Source of the DNA: Alphaproteobacteria bacterium
GTDB lineage: Bacteria > Pseudomonadota > Alphaproteobacteria > Rhizobiales > Xanthobacteraceae
Assembly: GCA_037200445.1 (NCBI GenBank)
Contig: JBBCGH010000001.1
Coordinates: 4,833,162 to 4,897,161 of the forward strand
Direction of reading: 5' to 3'
DNA length: 64,000 nt
The position numbers and the translations under genes are program-made. Under the pieces are notes generated by a model. It ran no database searches, had not been told where the DNA came from, and was given only the letters and a program-made list of their open reading frames with translations. Below, piece by piece: positions 1-9,366 of this stretch. Positions within the stretch are counted from its first letter, which is position 1; the number at the start of each line of letters is the position of its first letter.

Positions 1-543
1 AACACCTCGTGGGTGACGGCGCACTTCCACCTGATTTTCGGCGGCTCGGTCGTCATCATGTATTTCGCGATCGCCTACGAGATCTGGCCGCGGCTCACCG
101 GCCGCGAGCATGCCTCGCTCGGGCCCCTGCGCTTGCAGCTCTGGCTGTGGTTCATCGGCATGATGGTCATGACAGTGCCCTGGCATTGGCTTGGCTTGCA
201 GGGCCAATGGCGGCGCGTCGCCAATTTCAATTACGCCGATCCCATCATTGCCGGCTGGGGACCGTGGGTGCTGGTCTCGCTCGTCGGCGGCTTCGTGCTG
301 CTCGCCTCTGCGCTGCTGTTCGTGCGCAATCTCGCCATCCTGCACCGCAGCCCGTTGCCGGTGGCTCCGCGACCGCTCTACGCGCTCGCCGTGCATCCGC
401 CACATCGTGTTCCGGCTGCGCTGAACGGGTTCGGGCTGTGGAACGTGCTGGTGCTGGTCCTGATGCTGCTCGCCTACGGCTATCCGATCGCGCAATTCGT
501 GATCGAGCCTTCGCCCGCCGCGATGGTGCACCGGGTGCATTAG
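1..543 (+). CDS. Heme-copper cytochrome c oxidase subunit I, C-terminal part (5' end outside window)
   Basis: The frame is open from base 1 and encodes the last 180 residues of a membrane oxidase subunit I. The run TAHFHLIFGG near the start holds the paired histidines that in this family bind the low-spin heme and the high-spin heme next to CuB. At least three hydrophobic segments follow. The sequence around these histidines resembles B-type (ba3-like) oxidases more than A-type enzymes, but the copper and proton-channel residues lie outside the window, so the subtype is inferred. The enzyme reduces oxygen to water in the inner membrane and pumps protons. A diheme cytochrome c gene starts 9 bases after the stop, which suggests an operon in which that protein delivers electrons. 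Confidence 0.85.
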   Translation, partial: NTSWVTAHFHLIFGGSVVIMYFAIAYEIWPRLTGREHASLGPLRLQLWLWFIGMMVMTVPWHWLGLQGQWRRVANFNYADPIIAGWGPWVLVSLVGGFVLLASALLFVRNLAILHRSPLPVAPRPLYALAVHPPHRVPAALNGFGLWNVLVLVLMLLAYGYPIAQFVIEPSPAAMVHRVH

Positions 544-552
544 GAGCGCGTG

Positions 553-1377
553 ATGGCGCAGACATCCGATCCCCACGTTCTCGACCAGCCCTGGCGCGTC
601 TGGGCGAGCCTTGCGGTTTTCGGCACCGTGCTCCTCGGCATTCTCCTGGGCGTCGTGATCATCCCGGTGGTGCAAGGCCGCAGCGCCGGGATCGACGCTT
701 TCACGGCGATCTGCCGCGCGCTCGGGATCCAGCCGGGATCACCGGCACAGCAACAGGTTTCCGACCGCACGCCGCCGACACCCGTTTCGCAAGTCGTGTG
801 GACGCCCAGCCTTTTACAAACACTCGCCAACGCAAAACCCGAGCGCGGCCGCGCCAAGGTGCAGGAAGTTTGCGTCGCGTGTCATGGCGAGGACGGCGTG
901 TCGACGGCTCCGGAGAATCCGCATCTCGCCGGCCAATCCGGCGCGGCGATCTACAAGCAGCTCAACGACTACCGGACCGGCAGCCGGACGCATCAGCAGA
1001 TGACCGACATTGCCAAGGCGCTCGACGAGCCAACGTTGGCCGACGTCGCGGCGTATTACGCGGCTCAGCCGAAGCGCAACCCAAACCCGGCAACGCTCGC
1101 GGAGTCGCCTCCCGCAATCGTGCGCCTGGTCGAGCTTGGCGATCCCAACCGCAACATCCCGCCCTGCGCATCGTGTCATCGCCTCGGCTCGGGCGGCCCG
1201 ATCGAGACCCCCATCCTTGCCGAGCAAGGCAAGGATTACGTCGTCCGGCAGTTGAAGCTCTATGCCTCGGGCGAACGGCGCAACGATGTCTACGGACGAA
1301 TGAGGATCATCGCGGCGCAGCTGACTGCTGCCGAGATCGACGGGCTGGCGACATATTATCGGGCCGGATTCAGATAG
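553..1377 (+). CDS. Membrane-anchored diheme cytochrome c
   Basis: The protein has 274 residues. An uncleaved N-terminal membrane segment (about residues 18-38) is followed by two periplasmic cytochrome c domains. The heme-binding motifs are CVACH at residues 107-111 and CASCH at 205-209, and methionines later in each domain could be axial ligands. The ATG at 553 is chosen over the GTG at 550 because the AGGAG at 542-546 is better spaced from it. The gene follows the oxidase subunit I stop by only 9 bases, so it is probably the electron-donating c-type subunit of that oxidase. This architecture matches c4/c555-like donors. The partner assignment rests on context only. Confidence 0.85.
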   Translation: MAQTSDPHVLDQPWRVWASLAVFGTVLLGILLGVVIIPVVQGRSAGIDAFTAICRALGIQPGSPAQQQVSDRTPPTPVSQVVWTPSLLQTLANAKPERGRAKVQEVCVACHGEDGVSTAPENPHLAGQSGAAIYKQLNDYRTGSRTHQQMTDIAKALDEPTLADVAAYYAAQPKRNPNPATLAESPPAIVRLVELGDPNRNIPPCASCHRLGSGGPIETPILAEQGKDYVVRQLKLYASGERRNDVYGRMRIIAAQLTAAEIDGLATYYRAGFR

Positions 1378-1385
1378 GCCTGCCC

Positions 1386-2988
1386 CTACAGCGCCACCGC
1401 GTAACCGTCGCGGCGCGGATCGGCCGCCCCGGTCATCACGCCGGTTGCGGGATCGACCGCCACGGCCTGCATGCCGCCGACCTTCATGGTCCAGTCGGCG
1501 AACGATTCCGCGCCATGTCCGCGTGCTTTCAGCTCCGCGACCACGGCGGGCGCGACGCGCCCCTCGACCTGCACCCACGTTCCGTCCCACAGCCGCGCGC
1601 GCGGCGCCTCGATTGCATCCTGCAAGGGCAAGGCGAAATCGACATACTGCACATAGGCCTGCGCCTGCGTCTGCAGGATGCCGTAGCTGCCGGGCGTGCC
1701 GAGCGCGAGCACCGGCATGCCGTCGCGCGTCGCAAGCGTCGGCGCCATGCAGATCGGCAGCTCGGCGCCGGGCGCTGTGCGATTCGGGCTCTTCGGATTG
1801 ACTTCGGTCCAGTAGAGAAAATTGTTCAGGCACACGCCGGTGCCCGGCACCACCACGCCGCTGCCGAACGGGCTGCCGAGGCTTTGCGTGACGCAAATCA
1901 GATTGCCCTCGTGGTCGCCGATCGAGAACGATGTGGTGTGCCCGGGATCCTCGCCGCCCGCGGGCGGCTCCATCCATTGCTCGGTCGGGCCGGCGATCGG
2001 ACGGCCGTCGCGCACGCGAGCGCGCAATGTCTCGACGTGCTCCTCGTCGAGCAGGCGCGCGAGCGTCTGCGGGTCCGGATTGTTGTTGTTGATGCGCACG
2101 CCGGCCGCAAGCCGCACCGTGCGATAGACGATGTCGAGATGCTCCGCGCCGTTTCGTTCCAGCGCCGCAAGGTCGAAGCCCTCCAGGATGCGCAGCGTGA
2201 GCAGGAACTGGAATCCCTCGCAGGCCGGCGGCGGCACGTGCACCACACGGCCGCGATACATCACGCTGATCGGATCCTTCCATTTTGGCGCGACCTGCTC
2301 GAGGTCCTTCATGGCCATGTAGCCGCCGAGCGATGTGAGGTGTGTGACGATGGCGGCTCCGAGTTCCCCACCGTAGAGCAGTTGCGGGCCCGCGGCGGCG
2401 AGCCGCTCGAACGTGCCGGCGAGCTCCGGCTGCGCGAGCACGCGCCCGGCCTCGGCCTTGTTGCCGCCGCGCAAATAGTTGCGGGTGAATTCGCCGCTCA
2501 AGGCCGCTTCGCCCTGGATCGCAGGCGCGTGTTCGTTCGTCTCCTCGACGTTGAACTCGACCAGCGGAAATCCGTCGCGCGCGAGCGCGGTTGCCGGCGC
2601 AAGCGCATCGCCAAGCGGCTTCTTGCCGTGCGCACGCACCAGCTCCGCCCAGCCCGCGAGATTGCCCGGCACGCCCGCCGAGAGGGGTCCGCGCGCCAGA
2701 TCCTCGCGCTTGCGAAAGCGCTCGGCCGGAAAGCTTGCCGGCACGCGCGGCACGAAATCGAGCACCCGGATGCGCTTCTCGGCCGCGATCCAGCAGGTCG
2801 CGAGCCCCGCGCCCGCAAGGCCGGACATGTACGGCTCGACGACATTCAGTGCTGCGGCGGTCGCGGCCCGCTGCATCGAAGGCGTTCCCGCCGCTCGCGA
2901 GCAGCCGTGCGCCCGCCTGCGCGGCAAGCGGATGCGCCGCCGCCACGACGCCTTTGGTGGATGAAATGGTCGGCCGGCGTCCGTGCAT
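1386..2988 (-). pseudogene. Gamma-glutamyltransferase family protein, one apparent frameshift
   Basis: Most of the gene reads in one frame and matches the N-terminal-nucleophile gamma-glutamyltransferase family. The nucleophile region GHTTSFSIGD carries the autoprocessing threonine, and FGSGVVVPGTG is the typical downstream motif. The true N-terminus, beginning MHGRRPTISS at 2988 behind a GGGGGAACGA ribosome site, lies in another frame. The two frames join at a CCC run at 2867-2869: removing one base gives a continuous 533-residue protein running from NAFDAA into ATAAALNVVEP. These enzymes cleave gamma-glutamyl bonds, for example of glutathione, usually in the periplasm. No clear signal peptide is visible here. 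A sequencing error is as likely as a true mutation. Confidence 0.8.
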
Positions 2989-3055
2989 GTTCGTTCCCCC
3001 GATGCGCAATGGCAGCACGCTTTCGTGCGCTGCCGCAAGCCTCAATGGTTGCGCG

Positions 3056-3523
3056 TCAGGCGAGCCTGTCCTGATCGGCCTTCATGGCAATGCGCAGCGG
3101 CTTGGGGATCGGCCGCGCGCGGCCTCCGCAAATGAATGCGACGCGCACATGCGCCTCGCACATCAATTCCTCGCCGCGCCAGCATTGCTGCAGCAGCATG
3201 ATCGAGGCGCCCTTCACCTCCTCGGGTGCGGTGACGACGGTGAGCACGTCGTCCATCCGCGCGGGCTTGAGCCAGTCGATCCTCATGGTGCGCACCACGA
3301 AGGCGAACCCCGGCGCCTCCTTCTCGGTCTCCTCGAACAGCGCGCGGTGGTCCGCGCCGATCAGCCGCATGTAGTTGGTGCGCCCGCGCTCCATGAAGCG
3401 CAGATAGCTCGCGTGATAAACAATTCCGGTGAAATCCGTGTCCTCGTAATAGACGCGCACGGTCATGCTGTGGCGGCCGTCGAGGATTTCGCCGTCCAGT
3501 GCGCCGCTGTTGTTACTCGTCAT
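3056..3523 (-). CDS. ybgC: YbgC-type acyl-CoA thioesterase
   Basis: This is a 155-residue single hotdog-fold protein. The signature YYEDTDFTGIVYHASYLRF contains the aspartate used by 4-hydroxybenzoyl-CoA thioesterase/YbgC enzymes to hydrolyse acyl-CoA thioesters. In many proteobacteria ybgC is the first gene of the tol-pal cluster and lies after ruvCAB. Here ruvB is nearby (about 1 kb upstream in the reading direction), but a Nudix gene and a phosphatase-like gene lie between them. The next gene downstream is a gamma-glutamyltransferase, not tolQ. The family assignment is firm. The exact acyl substrate cannot be read from sequence. Confidence 0.9.
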   Translation of the reverse strand: MTSNNSGALDGEILDGRHSMTVRVYYEDTDFTGIVYHASYLRFMERGRTNYMRLIGADHRALFEETEKEAPGFAFVVRTMRIDWLKPARMDDVLTVVTAPEEVKGASIMLLQQCWRGEELMCEAHVRVAFICGGRARPIPKPLRIAMKADQDRLA

Positions 3524-3579
3524 CGTTTACAACCTGGAATATTGTCGCGCCGACGGACCCACCTCATAGGGAGTTTGCC

Positions 3580-4140
3580 ATGCCGCGCCAACTGACGACA
3601 TCACCCTGCCCGCTTTCACCCTCGGTCGTCAGCGTCTGCTTCAATCTCGGGCCCTGGATCGTGACCTCGCAACCGCAATACAACGCGCTCGCGACCCAGA
3701 ACCCCTATCCGGCGATCGCCGGCGCCGGGATCCGCTCGGTCCTGAGCGTGCGCGATCCGGCCGAAGCCTCGCAACCGATGAACCCGTTCGACGCGACCGA
3801 GGCGCAGCAATGCGTGCTCAACAATGTCAGCTACACCAACGTGCCGCTGGCGCATTTCGGAATGCCGCCCGGCCAGGCGCAGTCACAGTCGCTGGCGCAG
3901 CCGCTGTTCAATCTGCAAGCCTACAACGCAGCCAGCGTGATCAACGCCGCGACCGCGAACTATCCGTGGCACACGCCAATCCTGATCCACTGCTCGTCCG
4001 GCGATCGTGCCTCGGCGGCGTTCGCGGTGTTCCTGATCGCCTATGACGGCTGGACCAATAACGATGCGGCGAATTTCGCGCACAACAATCTCGCGCTCGC
4101 GAGCTTCCTGCCGTTCGTCCAGAACTACAGCAAGCCCTGA
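3580..4140 (+). CDS. Protein tyrosine phosphatase-like / DUF442-like protein
   Basis: The 186-residue product has the sequence LIHCSSGDRASAAF near residues 133-146. That is a Cys-X4-Arg loop preceded by His, at the end of a beta strand, as in DUF442/beta-lactamase-hydrolase-like phosphatases. An upstream aspartate region could act as general acid. The start is set at the ATG at 3580, with GGGAG just upstream. No signal peptide or membrane segment is clear. The gene is transcribed opposite to both neighbours (ybgC and the Nudix gene), so it is probably monocistronic. The phosphatase activity is inferred from the loop only, and the substrate is unknown. Confidence 0.6.
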   Translation: MPRQLTTSPCPLSPSVVSVCFNLGPWIVTSQPQYNALATQNPYPAIAGAGIRSVLSVRDPAEASQPMNPFDATEAQQCVLNNVSYTNVPLAHFGMPPGQAQSQSLAQPLFNLQAYNAASVINAATANYPWHTPILIHCSSGDRASAAFAVFLIAYDGWTNNDAANFAHNNLALASFLPFVQNYSKP

Positions 4141-4141
4141 C

Positions 4142-4549
4142 TCACGCGGCGCGCGGTGAGCGCGCCAGCGGCAGCACGTGATCGCGCGTCAGCGGCGCCA
4201 GATCAATGTCGGGTGGCGACGCGGGGTCGATCCACACGATCTCGTCGATCTCGGCGCGCGCCTCGACCGCGCCGGCAACATCCACCGCGTAAACCGCGGC
4301 ATGGACCTGCCGATCCGGCTCGTTTGCGGCCTGACACTGGAAAATGCCGAGAGGGGCGAACGTCTCCGACAGGACCTGGCAGCCGAGTTCCTCGTCGAGC
4401 TCGCGCGCCAATGCCGTCACGTCGTCCTCGCCAACATCGCGCTTGCCGCCCGGCTGCATGAACGCCGCGGTGCCGCGCTTGCGCACCAGCAGCACGCGGC
4501 CTTGTGGGTCGCGGATCAGCGCGGCGACGATGCGGATCGGCTCGCTCAC
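4142..4549 (-). CDS. Nudix hydrolase
   Basis: This is a 135-residue single-domain protein. The Nudix box is complete: GKRDVGE, seven residues, then RELDEELG, which binds the metal ions used to cleave nucleoside diphosphates linked to another group. The N-terminus has the expected beta strand ([20 protein letters not shown]). The gene overlaps the stop of ruvB by four bases and reads in the same direction, so it is probably cotranslated as the last gene of the ruv operon. The substrate could be an oxidised nucleotide or a nucleotide sugar and cannot be decided from sequence. Confidence 0.85.
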   Translation of the reverse strand: MSEPIRIVAALIRDPQGRVLLVRKRGTAAFMQPGGKRDVGEDDVTALARELDEELGCQVLSETFAPLGIFQCQAANEPDRQVHAAVYAVDVAGAVEARAEIDEIVWIDPASPPDIDLAPLTRDHVLPLARSPRAA

Positions 4550-5595
4550 GCCTCGTCCGCCTGATTGAAGAGCCCGAACTGCCCCGGATCGCGCTGCGGC
4601 TCGGTCAAACCAAGGTGCCGGAACGCGTGCTCGGTGAGCAGGCGGCCGCGCGGCGTGCGCTGCAGGAAGCCCTGCTGGATGAGAAACGGCTCGATGATTT
4701 CCTCGATCGCGTCGCGCGGCTCGGAGAGCGCAGCCGCGATCGTGTCGACACCCACCGGCCCGCCGCCGTAGTTGAGCGCGATCGTGGTGAGGTAGCGCCG
4801 GTCCATCGCGTCGAGCCCGGCGGCGTCCACCTCGAGCGCGCCGAGCGCCTTGTCGGCGACCTTGCGGTCGATCGCGGCGGCGCCTGCCACATGCGCGAAG
4901 TCGCGCACGCGCTTCAACAGCCTTCCTGCGATGCGCGGCGTGCCGCGCGCGCGGCGTGCGATTTCATCCGCACCGTCTGCGGTGAGCGCGACGCCGAGCA
5001 CACGCGCGCCGCGGTTGACGATCAGCTCCAGCTCCTCGCGGGTGTAGAAATTGAGCCGCACCGGAATGCCGAAGCGGTCGCGCAGCGGCGTGGTGAGCAG
5101 CCCTGCGCGCGTGGTCGCGCCGACCAGCGTGAAGCGCGAAAGATCGATCTTCACCGAGCGCGCCGCGGGGCCCTCGCCGATGATGAGATCGAGCTGGAAA
5201 TCCTCCATGGCGGGGTAGAGGATTTCTTCGACGGCCGGATTGAGCCGGTGAATCTCGTCGATGAACAGAACATCGCGGTCTTCGAGATTGGTGAGCAGCG
5301 CCGCGAGGTCGCCGGCCTTCGCGATGACCGGACCGGATGTTGCGCGGAAATTCACGCCGAGCTCGCGCGCCACGATTTGCGCGAGCGTGGTCTTGCCGAG
5401 GCCCGGCGGCCCGACGAACAGCACGTGGTCGAGCGCCTCCTTGCGCGCACGCGCCGCCTCGATGAACACCGAGAGGTTGGCGCGCGCCTGCGCCTGCCCG
5501 ATGAACTCGGAGAGCCGCTGCGGGCGCAGCGAGGCGGTCTCCGCGTCGTCGTCGCGGCGCTCGGGCGTGACGAGGCGGCGGGGGGAGGTGGTCAT
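4546..5595 (-). CDS. ruvB: Holliday junction branch migration ATPase RuvB
   Basis: The 349-residue AAA+ ATPase has the usual RuvB length. It shows the Walker A motif GPPGLGKTT, the Walker B motif DEIHR, the sensor region VGATTRAG and the C-terminal winged-helix domain that contacts DNA. RuvB forms hexamers that are loaded by RuvA and drive branch migration at recombination junctions. Its start overlaps the end of ruvA by four bases (ATGA), which implies translational coupling. Confidence 0.97.
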   Translation of the reverse strand: MTTSPRRLVTPERRDDDAETASLRPQRLSEFIGQAQARANLSVFIEAARARKEALDHVLFVGPPGLGKTTLAQIVARELGVNFRATSGPVIAKAGDLAALLTNLEDRDVLFIDEIHRLNPAVEEILYPAMEDFQLDLIIGEGPAARSVKIDLSRFTLVGATTRAGLLTTPLRDRFGIPVRLNFYTREELELIVNRGARVLGVALTADGADEIARRARGTPRIAGRLLKRVRDFAHVAGAAAIDRKVADKALGALEVDAAGLDAMDRRYLTTIALNYGGGPVGVDTIAAALSEPRDAIEEIIEPFLIQQGFLQRTPRGRLLTEHAFRHLGLTEPQRDPGQFGLFNQADEA

Positions 5596-6209
5596 TTAGC
5601 CAATTCCTTCAGCCCCAGCCGGATGAGCTGCGTCGTCTCCGCGCCCTCGCCCGCGCTGCGCGAGGCCGCCGCGATGGCAGCCGCGGCCTGCGGCTGACCA
5701 TAGCCGAGATTGACCAGCGCCGAGACCGCGTCGGCCACCGGCTTCGGCGCCCTGCTCTCGTCCACCTGACCGGCGAGACGCACCACGGCCGGATCGAGGT
5801 CGGCGTATTTCGGCGCCTTGTCCTTCAATTCGGTCACGACGCGCTCGGCGACCTTCGGGCCGACGCCGGGCGAACGCGCCACCATCGCCTTGTCGCGCAT
5901 CGCAATCGCGCTCGCGAGTTCGGCGGGCTTGAGGGTCGATAGAATGGAGAGCGCGACGCGTGTGCCAACACCCTGCACGGTCTGCAGGAGCTTGAACCAT
6001 TCGCGCTCGATGTCGCTCGTGAAGCCGAACAGGCGGATTTGATCTTCCCGCACATGCGTCTCGATCGCGAGCGACACCGGATCGCCGGTGGGCGGCAACG
6101 ACTGCAGCGTGCGCGCCGAGCAATGCACCACGTAGCCGACCCCGTTCACGTCGACGATGATAAAATCCTCGCCGTAAGAGTCGATGATGCCCTTGAGCTT
6201 GCCGATCAT
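5592..6209 (-). CDS. ruvA: Holliday junction DNA helicase subunit RuvA
   Basis: The 205-residue protein starts [17 protein letters not shown], the family's OB-fold beginning. Two helix-hairpin-helix elements follow ([13 protein letters not shown] and [13 protein letters not shown]), and a C-terminal UBA-like domain binds RuvB. RuvA tetramers clamp the four-way junction and target RuvB. The gene is followed by ruvB with a four-base overlap. A palindromic repeat of about 100 bases separates it from ruvC, which splits the usual tight ruvCAB arrangement. Confidence 0.97.
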   Translation of the reverse strand: MIGKLKGIIDSYGEDFIIVDVNGVGYVVHCSARTLQSLPPTGDPVSLAIETHVREDQIRLFGFTSDIEREWFKLLQTVQGVGTRVALSILSTLKPAELASAIAMRDKAMVARSPGVGPKVAERVVTELKDKAPKYADLDPAVVRLAGQVDESRAPKPVADAVSALVNLGYGQPQAAAAIAAASRSAGEGAETTQLIRLGLKELAK

Positions 6210-6225
6210 CGCAAGACCTCTCGGT

Positions 6226-6326
6226 CGTCATTCCGGGGCGCCGCGAAGCGGCGAGCCCGGAATCCATAAGCCCGATTCGTGGTTATGGATTCCGGGCCCG
6301 GCCCACTGGGCCGTCCCGGAATGACG
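6226..6326. repeat. Palindromic intergenic repeat between ruvC and ruvA
   Basis: A nested inverted repeat lies here. The outer arms are CGTCATTCCGGG (6226-6237) and CCCGGAATGACG (6315-6326), and an inner pair is built on GGAATCCATAA and TTATGGATTCC. Such elements are scattered between genes in Bradyrhizobium relatives. The RNA form would fold into a long hairpin and could affect the ratio of ruvC to ruvAB message. Confidence 0.8.
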
Positions 6327-6342
6327 GGTGCGAGAGATGCGA

Positions 6343-6849
6343 TCATCGCATCGCCACCTTGAGCAGAGCGCTCGCCCGGTGATGCGCGTGCGTGACCGCG
6401 ATGGCGAGCGCGTCGGCAGCGTCCTCGGACTGCGGGTCGGCCTTGGGCAGCAGCACGCCGACCATCAATCTGATCTGCGCCTTCTCGGCGTGGCCGGCGC
6501 CGACGATCGTCTTCTTCACGAGGTTCGGCGCGTACTCGGCGACGCTCACGCCGGCCTTGGCCGGCACCAGCAGCGCGATGCCCCTCGCCTGCCCGAGTTT
6601 GAGCGTTGCGGTCGCGTCGCGGTTGACGAAGGTCGCCTCCACGGCGGCCTCGTCGGGGCGGAATTCATCGACGATGCGCGCGAGCCCGTCGTGGATGGTG
6701 ACCAGCCGCTCGGCGAGCGAGAGGCGCTCGTTGGTCTCGACCGAGCCGCAGGCGAAAAAGATCAGCCGGTTACCTTCGCAGCCGATCAGGCCCCAGCCGG
6801 TGCGGCGGAGGCCCGGATCGATGCCGAGGATGCGAATCGGTTGGCCCAT
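6343..6849 (-). CDS. ruvC: Crossover junction endodeoxyribonuclease RuvC
   Basis: The 168-residue RNase H-fold nuclease resolves Holliday junctions moved by RuvAB. The catalytic acidic residues are visible in [12 protein letters not shown] (Asp), AAVEATFVN (Glu) and [11 protein letters not shown] (two Asp). The start at 6849 ([13 protein letters not shown]) is set by the family's usual N-terminus. The stop TGA of the EamA gene overlaps this ATG, so the exporter gene and ruvC may be read together. A repeat separates ruvC from ruvA downstream. Confidence 0.95.
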   Translation of the reverse strand: MGQPIRILGIDPGLRRTGWGLIGCEGNRLIFFACGSVETNERLSLAERLVTIHDGLARIVDEFRPDEAAVEATFVNRDATATLKLGQARGIALLVPAKAGVSVAEYAPNLVKKTIVGAGHAEKAQIRLMVGVLLPKADPQSEDAADALAIAVTHAHHRASALLKVAMR

Positions 6850-7795
6850 CAGACCGTCAAATTGCCCCTCTTGTGCGTCCGCCGCCAGCCATCGAATGCA
6901 CCGGCCGCGAGTGCCACACCGGCCGTCGTCAGCACGATCGCAACGATCGTGGGCAGGCCGGGCCATTCGCCGAGCAGGGGAATGCCCAGCATCGCGGCGA
7001 AGGGCGGAACCAGCGCCGTCATGGCGGCGCCACGCGACGCACCGAGGCGGGTGATTGCCAGGCCATAGAGCACGATCGCGAAGACGCCCGAGAGCACGCC
7101 CTGGACACCGGCCTGAACCATCACGTCGGTGAGGCGGCCATGCATGACGTCGCGGATCAGCGCGGGCGTGCCGAGCGGCAGCAGCAGGATCGCCGACCAC
7201 ACGGCCACGAAAGCGGCCGCCTCGACCGCGCTCAGCCCGCTCTTCTTGAATGCCAGCGTGTAGAGCGCCCACAGTCCGGCCGCGGCGAGCAGCAAAAGAT
7301 GCCCGTGCCACGCCGTGCTTCCGGAGATCACGCTCGCCGCGACGATTGCGAACGTGCTCGCGCCGATGAGCGCGAGGCCGAGCTTGCGCGTGACCCGAAC
7401 TTTTCGCCGAACGCGAGTGCGACGCCCGCAACGATCAGCGGCATCGTGCCGGAGAGGAGCGGCGGCGCGTCGGTGGCGGGTGCATAGCGCATCGCATAGC
7501 CAACCAGCAGGAAGAACGGCGCACCGAAGCTGAGCAGGGCCACCAGCACCTGCCAGGGCACATTCTTCGGAACGAGCCCGGTGCGCCACCACACCGGCGC
7601 GAACAGCAAGGCCGGAACGCCGAAGCGCAGCACCGCGACGGCGGCGGGCTCGAGCGCATGACCCACCGCATAGCGTGTCGCGACGATCCAGACGGCCCAG
7701 ATCAGGACCGCGCCGATTCCGGCGGCCGCTCCAATGGTCATGTTGGAGAGGCGAAACGACTTGGTCTGGGGAGCCGGTGTGCAGAGCGTCGACAT
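6849..7795 (-). pseudogene. EamA/DMT-family exporter, one apparent frameshift
   Basis: Two overlapping frames together encode a ten-helix drug/metabolite transporter with two EamA repeats. The N-terminal half starts MSTLCTPAPQTK at 7795 behind AGAGAGG and reads to [10 protein letters not shown]. The C-terminal half continues as [13 protein letters not shown] in another frame. The frames join near 7390-7400, and adding one base gives a 315-residue protein, the normal length for this family. The gene is divergent from an Lrp-type regulator 120 bases away, a common arrangement in which the regulator controls an amino-acid or metabolite exporter. The substrate is unknown. Confidence 0.8.
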
Positions 7796-7852
7796 GGCAG
7801 CCTCTCTTTCTGCCTGCAACATCGCTCCAATGGGCGGGGCATGTCCTTGCGA

Positions 7853-7886
7853 AGTATGCCTTGAGTGACGCAAAAATTGGCATACT
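7853..7886. promoter_or_regulatory. Inverted repeat in the EamA/Lrp divergent promoter
   Basis: AGTATGCC at 7853-7860 and GGCATACT at 7879-7886 form perfect 8-base arms separated by 18 bases, in the only gap between the divergent exporter and Lrp genes. The arm spacing places them on the same face about 2.5 helical turns apart. It is a good candidate operator for the adjacent Lrp-type regulator. Confidence 0.5.
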
Positions 7887-7916
7887 ATGCCTCGGATCAG
7901 CAGACAGAGGCAGGAC

Positions 7917-8397
7917 ATGGCCAAACCCGAACTAGATACCATCGACCGAAAAATCATCAACACGCTGCAGGAAGATGGGCGGCGGACCAATGTGGAGGTG
8001 GCCGATGCGGTTGGCCTCTCGCCCTCGCCGTGCCTGCGCCGGACCAAGCGCCTCGAGGCCGAGGGCGTGATCCGCGGCTATCGGGCGATCCTCGATCGCA
8101 AGACCGTCGGGCTTGGATTGACCGTGTTCGCCGAAATCAGAGCCGAGAAGCATTCGAAGGAGTGCGCGCAGATGTATCAGGGACGCGCTGGCCGCGATGC
8201 CCGAGGTCGTGTCATGCCACATGGTGTCGGGACAGGCCGACTTCCTCGCCGAGATCGTCGTCCCCGATCTGCAGACCTACGAGCGCTTCCTCACCGAGAA
8301 GCTGCTCGTGCTGCCCCGCGTTGCCGACGTGCGTTCGAACTTCGCGATGCGCGAGATCAAGTCGGCAGCGCCGCTTCCGCTCGATCATCTGTCATAG
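7917..8397 (+). pseudogene. Lrp/AsnC family transcription regulator, one apparent frameshift
   Basis: The N-terminal part (MAKPELDTIDRKIINTL) holds a winged helix-turn-helix with the recognition segment NVEVADAVGLSPSPCLRR. The C-terminal ligand-sensing domain (MPEVVSCHMVSGQADFLAEI) lies in another frame. The two join at a GGG run at 8180-8182: removing one G gives MYQDALAAMPEVV and a complete protein of about 159 residues, the normal length for the family. Such proteins sense amino acids and control transport or catabolism. The divergent EamA exporter is the likely target. The interruption may be a sequencing error. Confidence 0.8.
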
Positions 8398-8469
8398 GCG
8401 CGCACGATCCCTGAAATGAAGCTGCCGATTTTCGGATAGCATCACACTCGATTCTCCACCGGACTTCCT

Positions 8470-9249
8470 GTGATCCACCTTCCCGATATGGCGGCCCTTT
8501 CGGCCGCGATCAGTGACAGCCGCTTCGTCGCCGCGGTCGTGGTCGCGGCACTGTCCGGTTTCGTGCGCGGGTTTTCGGGCTTCGGCTCGGCGCTGATCTA
8601 CATTCCGCTGGTCGCTGCGATCTACGAGCCGCGTATCGCCGCGCCGACGCTGCTGCTGATCGATCTCGCCGGCTCGGCGCCGTTCACGATCCGGGAACTC
8701 AAGCGCTGCAACTGGCGCGAGGTGGCGCCGACCACCATCGCGGCCGCGCTCTGCGTCCCGCTCGGCGTGATGGCGCTCGTGCTGATCGACCCGATCGTGC
8801 TGCGCTGGTTCATCGCTTTCCTGGTGTTGAGCTTGCTCGCCGTGCTCGTCTCGGGCTGGCGCTACCACGGCAGACCGACGCTGCCGGTGTCGGTCGGCGT
8901 CGGGCTGTTCGCGGGCTTCGGCAGCGGCGCCGTGCAGATCGCGGGACCCGCGGTGATCATCTTCTGGCTCGGCGGCGCCAGCAATTCCGTCACGGTGCGC
9001 GCCAACCTGATGGTGTTCTTCTTCCTGATGGATTTCATCACCGGCGCGGCTTACGTGGCGCAGGGCATCATCACGACGGAGATCCTCGCGCTGTCGGTGC
9101 TGCTCGGCGTCCCGTTCGTCGTGGCGATGTGGGCCGGCGCGCGCTGGTTCCACGGCGCCTCGGATGCCGCCTATCGCCGCGCGGCCTACGCGATCATCGC
9201 GGTGTCGGCGCTGGCCAGTTTTCCGCTGTGGGACAGGTGGTTGCGCTGA
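8470..9249 (+). CDS. TauE/SafE family (DUF81) membrane permease
   Basis: The 259-residue protein has about eight membrane helices and the two-repeat pattern of the sulfite exporter TauE/SafE family. The first repeat contains GFVRGFSGFGSAL and the second GLFAGFGSGAVQIAGP. A GTG start at 8470 is used. Family members move sulfite, sulfoacetate or other organic anions across the inner membrane, but most are uncharacterised. No linked sulfonate gene is present, so the substrate is unknown. Confidence 0.85.
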   Translation: MIHLPDMAALSAAISDSRFVAAVVVAALSGFVRGFSGFGSALIYIPLVAAIYEPRIAAPTLLLIDLAGSAPFTIRELKRCNWREVAPTTIAAALCVPLGVMALVLIDPIVLRWFIAFLVLSLLAVLVSGWRYHGRPTLPVSVGVGLFAGFGSGAVQIAGPAVIIFWLGGASNSVTVRANLMVFFFLMDFITGAAYVAQGIITTEILALSVLLGVPFVVAMWAGARWFHGASDAAYRRAAYAIIAVSALASFPLWDRWLR

Positions 9250-9361
9250 GGACCTCATCCTGAGGAGCCGCCAACGGCGGCGTCTCGAAGGATGGCCACG
9301 AGCGCAGAGTTTGCCGCCACCCTTCGAGACGCGCGCTACGCGCGCTCCTCAGGGTGAGGGT
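9250..9361. repeat. Palindromic intergenic repeat (CCTCATCCTGAGG family)
   Basis: The outer arms read GGACCTCATCCTGAGGAG and CTCCTCAGGGTGAGGGTTC. The inner arms are built on CGTCTCGAAGGATGG and CCACCCTTCGAGACG. A second copy with the same design lies at 49188-49328. The element fills the whole gap between two converging genes (the permease and yebC). Confidence 0.8.
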
Positions 9362-9366
9362 TCAAA

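Noticed and set aside
9-3074. A 1021-residue open frame on the plus strand
   Set aside because: It crosses the cytochrome c gene and the antisense of the gamma-glutamyltransferase, is arginine-rich and low in family features. It is a GC-driven shadow frame.
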